Shown: in pieces, positions 41,802-50,559 of the stretch
How positions within the stretch are numbered: the first letter of the stretch is position 1
Layout: every line of letters starts with the position of its first letter
Assembly (NCBI RefSeq): GCF_014385165.1
Contig: NZ_JACRTF010000001.1
Location: 1,054,001 to 1,118,000, forward strand
Length of the DNA: 64,000 nucleotides
Reading direction: 5' to 3'
Origin: Jilunia laotingensis
GTDB lineage: Bacteria > Bacteroidota > Bacteroidia > Bacteroidales > Bacteroidaceae
The notes under the pieces: generated by a model
The model's input: the letters and a program-made list of their open reading frames with translations, nothing else
The model's database searches: none
What the model was told of the DNA's origin: nothing
Made by a program: the position numbers and the translations under genes

Positions 41802-42771
41802 ACACTTTGTTTACGCCCGAAGTTAGCTTGCATTCATCCGGATGGCTTTCAATGAATGTCTGAATATGACGAATACGCTTTTCTTCAAGTATTTCATCTA
41901 CTGCTATCAAGATACCGGTCTCTTCAACATCACCGAACTCATAATTAATAGCCGTACCAAACATACGCATGGTAGGACTCAGGCTCATATATGCATTGAC
42001 AAGAGGAGGTATATTATAGCCTAATTTACGAATCTCGCAATTCAATATTTTATAATCATCTTTAAATGATTCTTTACAGAATATCTTAGCAAGTTCTTCT
42101 TCCTCAGTTTCCATTTCAAGCGGTTTCATCGGTGTAATTAACCCATCTTTGTCTCCAAAATGCTTTTTCAAGAAGTAAAGAATCATATCACGCCCCTGCC
42201 GGTGATAACTGGGATACATGGTTACCTTGCCAAAGAAATACTTTACATTGGGCATAACCACGGTCAATGCGCCCAGACCATCCCACAAGTTATCCAAAGC
42301 AAACAAGCCTTTACTGCCCGCACGGGTCGACTGATATTCCAATGTGACAAAAGAACGTCCCAATTCAATCGTTGTAGGAAGGTACTCTTTCACAAACTTC
42401 TCCGAAAAGTTGAACATATGGGAAGTAGCTAGAATAGGAGCCCCCTGTTCGTTGAAATGTACATCCGTTCCTAACAGATAGCGATAGCCCCCTAATATCT
42501 CCTCCGCTTCAGGATTCCATACGATAAGCTGCTTGTAGGGATTCTCCATAACATCATATTCATCGATATCCATCGAAAGCCCAGTTCCACCACCCGCAGC
42601 ACGAAAAGCTATTTCACGTAAACGACCGATCTCCTTCATCACATTCGGAGAGTCCTGTGCAGTAATAATATAAATTTGATTATTACTTTTATTCGTCATG
42701 CGCAGCCTCTTGTCATCCGTCAACTCCGCTTTGATCAGTTCTTTACTTATTGGTTCAATAATCTCTTCCAT
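41773..42771 (-). CDS. glsB: GNAT-type N-acyltransferase, glycine-lipid synthesis (GlsB-like)
   Basis: A 332-aa OlsB/GlsB-type N-acyltransferase. It would transfer a 3-hydroxyacyl chain to an amino acid. Features are GYRYLLGTDVHF, ELGRSFVTLEYQSTRAGSKGLFALDNLWDGLGAL and FFGKVTMYPSYHRQGRDMILYFLKKHF. It is followed in the same operon by an O-acyltransferase-like gene upstream (42804-43622). In B. thetaiotaomicron adjacent genes of these two types make glycine lipids. The assignment follows that gene order and family. Confidence 0.85.
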   Translation of the reverse strand: MEEIIEPISKELIKAELTDDKRLRMTNKSNNQIYIITAQDSPNVMKEIGRLREIAFRAAGGGTGLSMDIDEYDVMENPYKQLIVWNPEAEEILGGYRYLLGTDVHFNEQGAPILATSHMFNFSEKFVKEYLPTTIELGRSFVTLEYQSTRAGSKGLFALDNLWDGLGALTVVMPNVKYFFGKVTMYPSYHRQGRDMILYFLKKHFGDKDGLITPMKPLEMETEEEELAKIFCKESFKDDYKILNCEIRKLGYNIPPLVNAYMSLSPTMRMFGTAINYEFGDVEETGILIAVDEILEEKRIRHIQTFIESHPDECKLTSGVNKVFTPQEDCCR

Positions 42772-42803
42772 ATCCTCGTTAGTGTATTGTTCTATTCTCT
42801 CTA

Positions 42804-43622
42804 TTACAACTTATATACAATATCTTTCACGTACTGCGCCCATTGCACCGGAGTTTTAGATTTATCAAAGGTCTGCCAGGGAATAGGCTTCCCAAAAGTG
42901 ACAGTGAATGTTTTATGACGGTTTTTGAACATCTCATCGGCAAGATACAGCATGGCAATATTAAACTTTATCCCCAACACCTTACATATATTAGCCAGAT
43001 TATAAAAGAAATCGGAATTGCGTCCGCCAAAATGTACCGGAACAATATCACGATGGGCCTGTACACTCTTTACTATAAAAGTTTTTTTCCACTCTAAATC
43101 ACGGATCACGCCATTGTTACGACGAGAACACAGTCCTGCAGGAAACATAATCAACTGATCGTCCGAATTAAAACCGGCCTCTACCATCTTGGGAAAATCT
43201 TTCGCTTGTTTACCCGTCTTATTAATAGGGATACACAACGGAGCCAGACCGCGCAAATTCATCAAAAGGTCGTTTACCAAATACTTCACCTTCCCATTAT
43301 AATGTTTACCCAGGACATATCCTAACGCAACACCATCTTGCCCACCGAGCGGATGATTGGAAACAAACGTGTAGAGGCCGCCCTCAGGCAGGTTCTCAGC
43401 ACCTTTCACTTCGACTTTAGCATCAAGGAAATCTAGCGAAGCTTCCAAAAAGTCCACACCCAACCGATCCTTTGATTCGCGCAGGAAGACATTTATCTCC
43501 TCCTGATGCACAATCTTTTTCAGATAGGATATGATGAACTTCGGGATATACTTATAATACTTCGGAGCTTTTGTCCGAAGTATATTATCGATATCTATTA
43601 AAAACAAAGAGTCGTCGGTCAT
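42804..43622 (-). CDS. glsA: PlsC-like O-acyltransferase, glycine-lipid synthesis (GlsA-like)
   Basis: A 272-aa 1-acylglycerol-3-phosphate-type acyltransferase. The acceptor motif is SNHPLGGQDGVAL (His with a downstream Asp, one residue further than the classical HX4D). The second motif is LIMFPAGLCSR (FPEG-like with Ala instead of Glu), then VPVHFGGRNSD. It would add the second, ester-linked chain to the N-acyl glycine made by the neighbour. It is the first gene of the two-gene operon, which is divergent from the ECF sigma factor. Confidence 0.83.
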   Translation of the reverse strand: MTDDSLFLIDIDNILRTKAPKYYKYIPKFIISYLKKIVHQEEINVFLRESKDRLGVDFLEASLDFLDAKVEVKGAENLPEGGLYTFVSNHPLGGQDGVALGYVLGKHYNGKVKYLVNDLLMNLRGLAPLCIPINKTGKQAKDFPKMVEAGFNSDDQLIMFPAGLCSRRNNGVIRDLEWKKTFIVKSVQAHRDIVPVHFGGRNSDFFYNLANICKVLGIKFNIAMLYLADEMFKNRHKTFTVTFGKPIPWQTFDKSKTPVQWAQYVKDIVYKL

Positions 43623-43748
43623 CCGTTTTCGATAAAATGATTGTGCAAAATTAATTGAACTTTTCTATAAATCGCAATAATTTAGCAGAAAATACAGGAA
43701 TAGCCCTTCTTAAGCACTCAAAAGACCACCTAAAATCTATCAAAAAAG

Positions 43749-43780
43749 GGCTAAAAACTGTCAAGTGATAGTTTTTAGCC
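43749..43780. other. 11-bp perfect hairpin between divergent genes
   Basis: GGCTAAAAACT (43749-43759) pairs with AGTTTTTAGCC (43770-43780), with a 10-nt loop. It lies between glsA-like and the sigma-factor gene, which point away from each other. It is therefore not an ordinary terminator. It may be an operator or leader element. Confidence 0.5.
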
Positions 43781-43883
43781 TAAATCGTGACGATTTCACC
43801 CCTTACCACTTGAACAAAATGCCGTAAACTTGCAACATCGAAAAAAACAACGATATATTCAAAAACTTAAAAAAGCAACGTAT

Positions 43884-44387
43884 ATGAAAAGTTTAAGCTT
43901 CAGAAAAGATTTAATAGGTGTTCAGGAAGAACTACTTCGTTTTGCATACAAACTAACAACTGACCGTGAAGAAGCCAATGATTTGTTGCAGGAAACCTCA
44001 TTAAAAGCATTAGATAATGAGGAAAAATATATGCCAGATACAAATTTTAAAGGATGGATGTATACCATCATGCGTAATATCTTTATCAACAACTACAGAA
44101 AAGTTGTTCGTGACCAAACATTTGTTGACCAGACAGACAATCTTTACCATTTGAATCTCCCGCAGGAGTCAGGTTTTGAAAGCACAGAAAGTTCTTACGA
44201 CCTGAAAGAGATGCATCGCATTGTCAACTCCTTGCCCAAAGAATACAAAGTTCCATTCTCTATGCACGTTTCCGGTTTCAAATACCGCGAAATAGCAGAG
44301 AAGCTGAACCTTCCGCTTGGCACAGTGAAAAGCCGTATCTTCTTCACCCGCCAAAAATTACAGGAAGAATTAAAAGATTTCAGATAA
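43884..44387 (+). CDS. ECF-family RNA polymerase sigma factor
   Basis: A 167-aa sigma factor. Region 2 is DLIGVQEELLRFAYKLTTDREEANDLLQETSLKALDNEEKY, then GWMYTIMRNIFINNYRK. Region 4 is LPKEYKVPFSMHVSGFKYREIAEKLNLPLGTVKSRIFFTRQKL. The start MKSLSFRKDLIG at 43884 is preferred; an upstream in-frame ATG has no family support. No anti-sigma gene is adjacent. It is a widely conserved Bacteroides ECF protein, probably stress- or envelope-related. Confidence 0.9.
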   Translation: MKSLSFRKDLIGVQEELLRFAYKLTTDREEANDLLQETSLKALDNEEKYMPDTNFKGWMYTIMRNIFINNYRKVVRDQTFVDQTDNLYHLNLPQESGFESTESSYDLKEMHRIVNSLPKEYKVPFSMHVSGFKYREIAEKLNLPLGTVKSRIFFTRQKLQEELKDFR

Positions 44388-44466
44388 CCAAGAATAAATA
44401 ACCTAAACTGACTTGTCGATTTCTATATAATATTTTAGTGCAGATTTTTAGTTGTGTTAATTATTG

Positions 44467-44503
44467 GAGCAAGAAGGAAGTGATTTCTGCTTGCTCCATT
44501 TTT
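44467..44503 (+). terminator. Rho-independent terminator after sigma factor
   Basis: GGAGCAAG (44467-44474) pairs with CTTGCTCC (44491-44498), with further inner A/T pairs, followed by ATTTTTTATT. Confidence 0.85.
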
Positions 44504-44734
44504 TATTCCCTTATATAAGTTTATTAGCCAACATCCCCCTATTTATACTTCACTTTTAAATTCCCAAACTCAATCCGGCACTCCGATTCCTAATATTCAT
44601 TTCTTAGCGATATGGCCAAGGTGGCTAATGCAATCCCGCCCAACATAATTATCCCATACATACAAAAATAAAACATTTCTTTATCTCTGTCACAAAAACT
44701 TAGGCGATTTAATGAATGAACTATGCACTTTTCA

Positions 44735-44766
44735 TTTGCAGTTTTTTAAAGTTTAGCATATCTTTG
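44735..44766 (+). promoter_or_regulatory. Promoter of HU-like gene
   Basis: A TTTG -33 box at 44735-44738 and a TATCTTTG -7 box at 44759-44766, separated by 20 bases, match the Bacteroides consensus closely. Transcription should begin near 44773, which places the palindrome array in the 5' leader. Confidence 0.7.
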
Positions 44767-44784
44767 CCTCACGTTTTAAGCAAA

Positions 44785-44876
44785 AACATCCCCATGTTTT
44801 ATATCAAAACTTCCGGATGTTCTCTAATAAAACATCCCTATGTTCTCTATTAAAACATCCGGATGTTTTGATAGTA
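44785..44876. repeat. Array of four 14-bp palindromes at 23-bp period
   Basis: Units start at 44785, 44808, 44831 and 44854. They read AACATCCCCATGTT, AACTTCCGGATGTT, AACATCCCTATGTT and AACATCCGGATGTT, each followed by 9 variable A+T-rich bases. Unit length, number and consensus equal those of 25195-25286. Confidence 0.85.
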
Positions 44877-44951
44877 TGAAAAGAATAGAATACGGAATAG
44901 GAATCCGTTTTTCTTCTCTTATAAAGCTTGATACTTAACATTAATAAAGAT

Positions 44952-45449
44952 ATGCCAATACATTACGTAGTAACCAAGAAGGTGGACAAGACGAACGGAG
45001 AGCCCAAAGAACGTTATTATGCCACGACGAAAGCTTTACAAAAAAGGCCGGTGGACAATAAGATGATTGCCGCCCAGCTTGCGGAAAGAAGTTCTTTGCA
45101 GAACGGAGACGCCATGTCGGTATTAGTCCAGCTATCGGACATCATAGCCGATCACTTGCGCGATGGCAGGACTGTCAGCATCGACGGTATGGGAAATTTC
45201 TACCCGACCGTGACAAGCGAAGCGGTAGAAAAGCCGGAAGATTGCACGGCAGACAAAGTGCGTGTATCACGGGTTTGCTTCAAAGCAGCCCCTACCTTCC
45301 TGAAAAGGATACGGATGACCCGCTTTTTCAGCTTCCAAGTGAAAGAAGAGAGAAAAACGGTAGCACAGGAGAAAAAGAAAAAGGAAGAAGAGAACAATAG
45401 CAAAAAGACGACAAGAAGGACTGCCGAAAGAAAAACGGAGAGTATTTAA
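44952..45449 (+). CDS. HU-like DNA-binding protein
   Basis: A 165-aa histone-like protein of the HU/IHF superfamily, in the Bacteroides-type variant with a long basic tail. Core features are IHYVVTKKVDKTNGEPKERYYATTKAL, IAAQLAERSSLQNGDAMSVLVQLSDIIADHLRDGRTVSIDGMGNFYPTV, and the arm region VSRVCFKAAPTFLKRI. The tail is Lys/Glu-rich. I start at ATG 44952. It lies 75 bases after a palindrome array in its own probable leader, and it precedes the division cluster by 105 bases. Confidence 0.85.
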   Translation: MPIHYVVTKKVDKTNGEPKERYYATTKALQKRPVDNKMIAAQLAERSSLQNGDAMSVLVQLSDIIADHLRDGRTVSIDGMGNFYPTVTSEAVEKPEDCTADKVRVSRVCFKAAPTFLKRIRMTRFFSFQVKEERKTVAQEKKKKEEENNSKKTTRRTAERKTESI

Positions 45450-45554
45450 CAATCGGTTGATAACTTTATCCAGCATTTTCTTTCAGATAGGTTCTTTTTT
45501 ACTTTGGAAATATGTATTTTTGCCGTCACTTGCTTATATAATAAGGTGAAACAG

Positions 45555-46484
45555 ATGAAGGAGGAACAAGAAGACTTGACATATCATGTACCGGTATTAC
45601 TAAAAGAGAGTGTGGACGGTATGATGATCCGTCCGGACGGGACGTATGTAGACGTTACTTTCGGAGGAGGAGGCCATTCGCGCGAGATACTTTCACGTTT
45701 GGGCGAAGGCGGACGTTTGCTGGGATTCGACCAAGACGAAGATGCCGAGCGCAATATTGTCAATGATCCGCATTTCACGTTCGTCCGAAGCAATTTCCGC
45801 TATTTGCACAACTTTCTGCGTTATCACAACATAGAAAAGGTGGATGCCATACTGGCGGATCTGGGAGTTTCGTCCCATCACTTTGACGATAGCGAGCGGG
45901 GATTCTCTTTCCGGTTTGACGGAGAATTGGACATGCGTATGAACAAACGGGCAGGACTGACAGCGGCCGATGTCGTAAACACTTATGAAGAGGAACGGCT
46001 TGCCAATCTTTTCTACCTGTACGGTGAGTTGAAGAACAGCCGCAAGCTGGCCTCCGTCATTGTCAAGGCGCGTGCTAATGGTGCAATAAAAACTATCGGT
46101 GAGTTCCTGGAGGTCATCAAACCGCTTTTCGGACGTGAACGCGAAAAGAAAGAACTGGCAAAAGTCTTCCAAGCACTTCGTATCGAAGTAAACCAAGAGA
46201 TGGAAGCTCTGAAAGAGATGTTGACTGCTGCAACCGATGCCTTGAAGCCGGGTGGCAGATTGGTAGTCATCACTTACCACTCGCTGGAAGACCGCTTGGT
46301 CAAGAACATTATGAAAACCGGCAATGTTGAAGGAAAGGCAAACCAAGATTTCTTCGGGAACCTGCAAACGCCCTTCAAGCTGGTAAATAACAAAGTAATT
46401 GTTCCCAGTGAAGAGGAAATCGAACGCAACCCGAGGTCACGAAGTGCCAAACTGAGGATTGCGGAAAAGAAAGAAGAGAAATAG
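45555..46484 (+). CDS. rsmH: 16S rRNA (cytosine-N4) methyltransferase
   Basis: A 309-aa SAM-dependent enzyme (MraW) that modifies C1402 of 16S rRNA. It has TFGGGGHSREIL (SAM motif), LLGFDQDEDA, ILADLGVSSHHFDDSERGFSFRFDGELDMRM (signature) and VVITYHSLEDRLVK. I start at MKEEQEDLTYHVPVLL (45555); the 17 residues upstream are atypical. It is the first gene of the division cluster. No mraZ gene precedes it. The stop comes 15 bases before the ftsL-like ATG. Confidence 0.95.
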   Translation: MKEEQEDLTYHVPVLLKESVDGMMIRPDGTYVDVTFGGGGHSREILSRLGEGGRLLGFDQDEDAERNIVNDPHFTFVRSNFRYLHNFLRYHNIEKVDAILADLGVSSHHFDDSERGFSFRFDGELDMRMNKRAGLTAADVVNTYEEERLANLFYLYGELKNSRKLASVIVKARANGAIKTIGEFLEVIKPLFGREREKKELAKVFQALRIEVNQEMEALKEMLTAATDALKPGGRLVVITYHSLEDRLVKNIMKTGNVEGKANQDFFGNLQTPFKLVNNKVIVPSEEEIERNPRSRSAKLRIAEKKEEK

Positions 46485-46500
46485 TAAGGGTGAAGGGAGC

Positions 46501-46857
46501 ATGGAGAAGGAAGAGGAAAAAACAAATAAGGCAGGAAAGAAGAAGAAAAGAACTTCATTCAAGAGCATACTGGGAGGTGACATTCTGGCTACGGACTTTT
46601 TCCGCCGCCAGACTCGCCTGATAGTGCTTATTATGGTGTTTGTCATCTTCTATATCCACAACCGTTATGCCAGCCAGCAACAACAAATCGAGATAGACCG
46701 GCTGAAACAGGAACTTATCGACATTAAGTACGATGCACTGACACGCAGTTCGGAGTTAATGGAGAAAAGCAGGCAATCGCGCATCGAAGAGTATATCTCG
46801 ACCAAAGAGAGCGATTTGCAGACTTCGACCCATCCACCTTATTTAATTGAGAATTGA
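46501..46857 (+). CDS. FtsL-like cell division protein
   Basis: A 118-aa bitopic protein with a charged N-terminus, one membrane helix (LIVLIMVFVIFYIHNRY, about 42-58), and a periplasmic coiled coil (QQQQIEIDRLKQELIDIKYDALTRSSELME). Size, topology and position between rsmH and ftsI identify it as FtsL, although sequence identity with E. coli FtsL is expected to be low. It would join FtsQ and a FtsB-like partner in the divisome. Confidence 0.78.
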   Translation: MEKEEEKTNKAGKKKKRTSFKSILGGDILATDFFRRQTRLIVLIMVFVIFYIHNRYASQQQQIEIDRLKQELIDIKYDALTRSSELMEKSRQSRIEEYISTKESDLQTSTHPPYLIEN

Positions 46858-46919
46858 AAACTTAGATTGATAAATGAAAGAGAGAAAGACTCTCGCAATT
46901 TGTAACTCGAAAACCAATA

Positions 46920-49046
46920 GTGGCAGTTAATAAGAAAAATATAATGACCCGTTACTTCTTCGTCATCCTCCTGATGGGGCTGATAGGAGTAGCTATTGTT
47001 GTCAAGGCAGGCATCACGATGTTTGCCGAACGGCAATACTGGCAGGATGTCGCCGACCGGTTCGTCAAAGAGAATGTCACGGTAAAGCCCAACCGGGGGA
47101 ACATCATCTCCGCCGATGGCAAGCTGATGGCAAGTTCCCTTCCCGAATACCGCATCTACATGGACTTCAAAGCCGGTGCCCCGGCAAAGATCGACTCGCT
47201 AAAAAAACATATGAACGAAATCTGCGAAGGGCTGCATCAGATATTCCCCGATAAAAGTGCCGCTGAATTCAAAGCCCATCTTCAAAAAGGGATGAAAAAA
47301 GGAAGCAGGAATTACCTCATTTACCCAAAGCGTATCTCTTACATCCAATATAAAGAAGCCAAACGGTTGCCGGTATTCAATATGAACAAATACAAAGGCG
47401 GCTTCCATGAACTAGCTTACAACCAACGGAAGAAACCGTTCGGTTCACTGGCAGCCCGTACGCTGGGCGATTTGTATGCTGACACAGCACAAGGTGCAAA
47501 GAATGGCATCGAACTCGCATTCGACACATTACTGAAAGGAAGGGACGGAATCACGCACCGCCAGAAAGTGATGAACAAATACCTAAATATCGTTGACATT
47601 CCTCCGGTGGACGGATGCGACCTTATCTCCACAATCGATGTAGGTATGCAGGACATCTGCGAGAAAGCACTCGTGGACAAACTGCAAGAAATAAATGCCA
47701 CCGTAGGCGTAGCCGTACTCATGGAAGTAGCGACCGGAGAGGTAAAAGCCATCGTCAACATGATGAAGGGTGTAGACGGAGGATATTACGAGATGCGCAA
47801 CAATGCCATCAGCGATATGCTCGAACCGGGATCGACCTTCAAAACAGCTTCTATCATGGTGGCTCTGGAAGATGGATACATCACTCCGGATTATGAAGTA
47901 GATACAGGCAACGGTATTAAGATGATGTACGGCCGGCCGATGAAAGACCATAACTGGTATCGCGGTGGATACGGAAGAATCAACGTGACCCGGATTTTGG
48001 AAGTTTCGTCCAACGTGGGTACATCCAGCATCATCGACCAGTTCTATCACAGTAACCCCCAGAAGTTTGTCGACGGGCTGAAACGTATGAGTATCGACCA
48101 ACCACTGCATCTACAGATAGCCGGAGAGGGAAAACCGAACATCAAAGGCCCTAAAGAACGTTATTTTGCGAAGACTACCCTCCCTTGGATGAGCATCGGA
48201 TACGAAACCCAAGTGCCTCCAATGAATATCCTGACATTCTATAACGCCATTGCCAACAACGGGGTCATGGTACGCCCCAAGTTCGTAAAAGCAGCTATGA
48301 AGGACGGAGAAATCGTTGAAGAGTTTCCAACAGAGGTGATTAATCCGAAGATATGTTCGGATCGTACTTTGCAGCAAATCCATGAGATTCTTTATAAAGT
48401 GGTTCACCAGGGATTAGCCAAGCCCGCTGGAAGCAAACAGTTCTCGGTATCCGGAAAAACGGGTACGGCACAGATCTCCCAAGGAGCCGCAGGCTACAAA
48501 ACCGGACGAACCAATTATCTGGTCAGCTTCTGCGGATATTTCCCTTCGGAAGCTCCCAAATACAGTTGCATTGTCTCCATCCAGAAACCGGGACTTCCCG
48601 CTTCCGGAGGCTTAATGGCGGGAAGTGTGTTTGGCAAAATTGCAGAAAGAGTATACGCCAAAGATCTCCGTCTGCCAATGGCAAATGCGGTAGATACCAA
48701 CAGCGTGGTGATCCCCAGCGTGAAAGCGGGAGAAATGAATGATACCAAACGAGTCTTGGATGAATTGAATATTGCCAATCAACCGAAGTTCACCAGCAAA
48801 GGCAAGGAGATATGGGGCAGCGCGCATGCGGCACCGAAAAGCGTGATCCTTGAAAGCAGGGATCTGATGCGTGATTTTGTACCAAGCGTTATCGGTATGG
48901 GTGCGAAAGATGCCGTTTACCTACTCGAAAGCAAAGGGATAAAAGTACACCTGACGGGCGTAGGTAAAGTTAAAAGCCAGTCGATAGCCAACGGGACAAG
49001 GATAAAGAAAGGGCAGACGATCCACTTGGTATTAAGTGAAAAATAA
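46920..49046 (+). CDS. ftsI: Division-specific transpeptidase (class B PBP) with PASTA domain
   Basis: A 708-aa penicillin-binding protein that cross-links septal peptidoglycan. It has a membrane helix (about 12-32), a PBP dimerisation domain (about 50-230), and a transpeptidase domain. Active-site motifs are SxxK in LEPGSTFKTAS, SxN in VSSNVGTSS, and KTG in VSGKTGTAQ. A C-terminal PASTA domain (about 645-708, FVPSVIGMGAKDAVYLLESKGIKV) is present. The GTG at 46920 is the first start. The ATG at 46944 would remove eight residues. It works with FtsW (53280). Confidence 0.92.
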   Translation: MAVNKKNIMTRYFFVILLMGLIGVAIVVKAGITMFAERQYWQDVADRFVKENVTVKPNRGNIISADGKLMASSLPEYRIYMDFKAGAPAKIDSLKKHMNEICEGLHQIFPDKSAAEFKAHLQKGMKKGSRNYLIYPKRISYIQYKEAKRLPVFNMNKYKGGFHELAYNQRKKPFGSLAARTLGDLYADTAQGAKNGIELAFDTLLKGRDGITHRQKVMNKYLNIVDIPPVDGCDLISTIDVGMQDICEKALVDKLQEINATVGVAVLMEVATGEVKAIVNMMKGVDGGYYEMRNNAISDMLEPGSTFKTASIMVALEDGYITPDYEVDTGNGIKMMYGRPMKDHNWYRGGYGRINVTRILEVSSNVGTSSIIDQFYHSNPQKFVDGLKRMSIDQPLHLQIAGEGKPNIKGPKERYFAKTTLPWMSIGYETQVPPMNILTFYNAIANNGVMVRPKFVKAAMKDGEIVEEFPTEVINPKICSDRTLQQIHEILYKVVHQGLAKPAGSKQFSVSGKTGTAQISQGAAGYKTGRTNYLVSFCGYFPSEAPKYSCIVSIQKPGLPASGGLMAGSVFGKIAERVYAKDLRLPMANAVDTNSVVIPSVKAGEMNDTKRVLDELNIANQPKFTSKGKEIWGSAHAAPKSVILESRDLMRDFVPSVIGMGAKDAVYLLESKGIKVHLTGVGKVKSQSIANGTRIKKGQTIHLVLSEK

Positions 49047-49097
49047 AGAATGAAAAATGAAGGGGCCGGATGGCAACTAAACAAATAAGTAAGAAAG

Positions 49098-50552
49098 ATG
49101 AAGTTAAGCGAATTATTAAAAGCTATTCAACCGATACAAGTTGTCGGAGCTTCGGACATAGAAATAACCGGAGTCAACATTGACTCCAGACAAGTGGAAA
49201 CCGGTCATTTATTCATGGCAATGCGCGGTACGCAGACAGACGGACATACATACATCCCGGCTGCCATCGGAAAAGGTGCCGTTGCCGTACTTTGCGAGGA
49301 CATGCCGGAGCAACCGGCCGAAGGAATCACCTACATTCAGGTGAAGGATAGCGAAGATGCTACCGGAAAGATTGCCACCCATTTCTATGGCGATCCCACT
49401 TCTAAGATAGAACTGGTAGGCGTAACCGGAACAAACGGTAAAACGACAATCGCCACCTTATTATATAATACATTCCGCTATTTCGGTTATAAAGTAGGAC
49501 TTCTTTCCACTGTATGCAATTATATCGACGATGAAGCTATCCCGACCGAACACACCACTCCCGATCCTATCACGCTGAATCGCTTGTTAGGCAGAATGGC
49601 AGACGAAGGCTGCAAATATGTCTTCATGGAAGTTAGTTCCCACTCCATCGCACAGAAACGAATCAGCGGGTTAAAGTTCGCAGGTGGCATATTCACCAAC
49701 CTGACGCGCGATCATCTGGATTATCATAAAACGGTGGAGAACTACCTGAAAGCCAAGAAGAAGTTCTTCGACGATATGCCCAAGAATGCATTCAGCCTGA
49801 CCAACCTGGACGATAAGAACGGTTTGGTAATGACCCAGAACACCCGTTCGCGCGTATATACCTATTCATTAAGAAGTTTGAGTGACTTTAAAGGCCGTAT
49901 ACTGGAATCCCATTTCGAGGGGATGTTATTGGACTTCAACAACCACGAGCTAGCCGTACAATTCATCGGCAAGTTCAACGCCTCTAACCTGCTGGCTGTA
50001 TTCGGTGCCGCTGTATTGCTCGGCAAGAAGGAAGAAGACGTATTAGTTGCCCTCAGCACCCTGCATCCGGTAGCCGGACGTTTTGACGCAATACGTTCCC
50101 CGAAAGGTTTTACAGCCATCGTAGATTATGCACACACCCCGGATGCATTGGTCAACGTACTCAATGCCATCCACGGTGTACTCGAAAGAAAAGGAAAAGT
50201 GATCACCGTAGTCGGTGCCGGTGGTAACCGCGATAAAGGAAAACGTCCTATCATGGCCAAGGAAGCAGCCAACGCAAGCGACCGCGTCATCATCACCTCG
50301 GACAATCCCCGTTTCGAAGAGCCACAAGATATCATCAACGACATGCTGGCAGGTCTCGATGCCGAAGACAGGAAAAAAACAATCAGCATCACCGACCGCA
50401 AGGAGGCCATCCGTACCGCCTGTATGCTGGCGGAAAAAGGAGATGTAATCCTCGTAGCCGGAAAAGGTCACGAGAATTATCAGGAAATAAAAGGAGTGAA
50501 ACATCATTTTGATGATAAGGAAATATTAAAACAGTTGTTTAGCGAGGAGTAA
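49098..50552 (+). CDS. murE: UDP-MurNAc-tripeptide ligase (meso-DAP adding)
   Basis: A 484-aa ATP-dependent ligase. The P-loop is [14 protein letters not shown] (about 112-125). The substrate motif DNPR in [11 protein letters not shown] selects meso-diaminopimelate. [14 protein letters not shown] and [11 protein letters not shown] are the family signatures. It adds the third amino acid of the stem peptide. MraY follows 7 bases later. Confidence 0.95.
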   Translation: MKLSELLKAIQPIQVVGASDIEITGVNIDSRQVETGHLFMAMRGTQTDGHTYIPAAIGKGAVAVLCEDMPEQPAEGITYIQVKDSEDATGKIATHFYGDPTSKIELVGVTGTNGKTTIATLLYNTFRYFGYKVGLLSTVCNYIDDEAIPTEHTTPDPITLNRLLGRMADEGCKYVFMEVSSHSIAQKRISGLKFAGGIFTNLTRDHLDYHKTVENYLKAKKKFFDDMPKNAFSLTNLDDKNGLVMTQNTRSRVYTYSLRSLSDFKGRILESHFEGMLLDFNNHELAVQFIGKFNASNLLAVFGAAVLLGKKEEDVLVALSTLHPVAGRFDAIRSPKGFTAIVDYAHTPDALVNVLNAIHGVLERKGKVITVVGAGGNRDKGKRPIMAKEAANASDRVIITSDNPRFEEPQDIINDMLAGLDAEDRKKTISITDRKEAIRTACMLAEKGDVILVAGKGHENYQEIKGVKHHFDDKEILKQLFSEE

Positions 50553-50559
50553 AAAATTC

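Larger units (their letters stand above)
44388..44951. other. Intergenic region with terminator, promoter and repeat array
   Basis: 564 non-coding bases. In order: the sigma-gene terminator, a plain A+T-rich stretch (44505-44700), the HU-like promoter, and the 23-bp-period palindrome array in what should be the leader. No further ORF is supported. Confidence 0.6.

Noticed and set aside
43809..43832. Promoter for the ECF sigma gene (CTTG then TAAACTTG)
   Set aside because: The spacer is only 12 bases and the -7 box has a mismatch, so I do not list it.
45693..46367. 224-codon ORF on the minus strand
   Set aside because: It is a shadow of rsmH.
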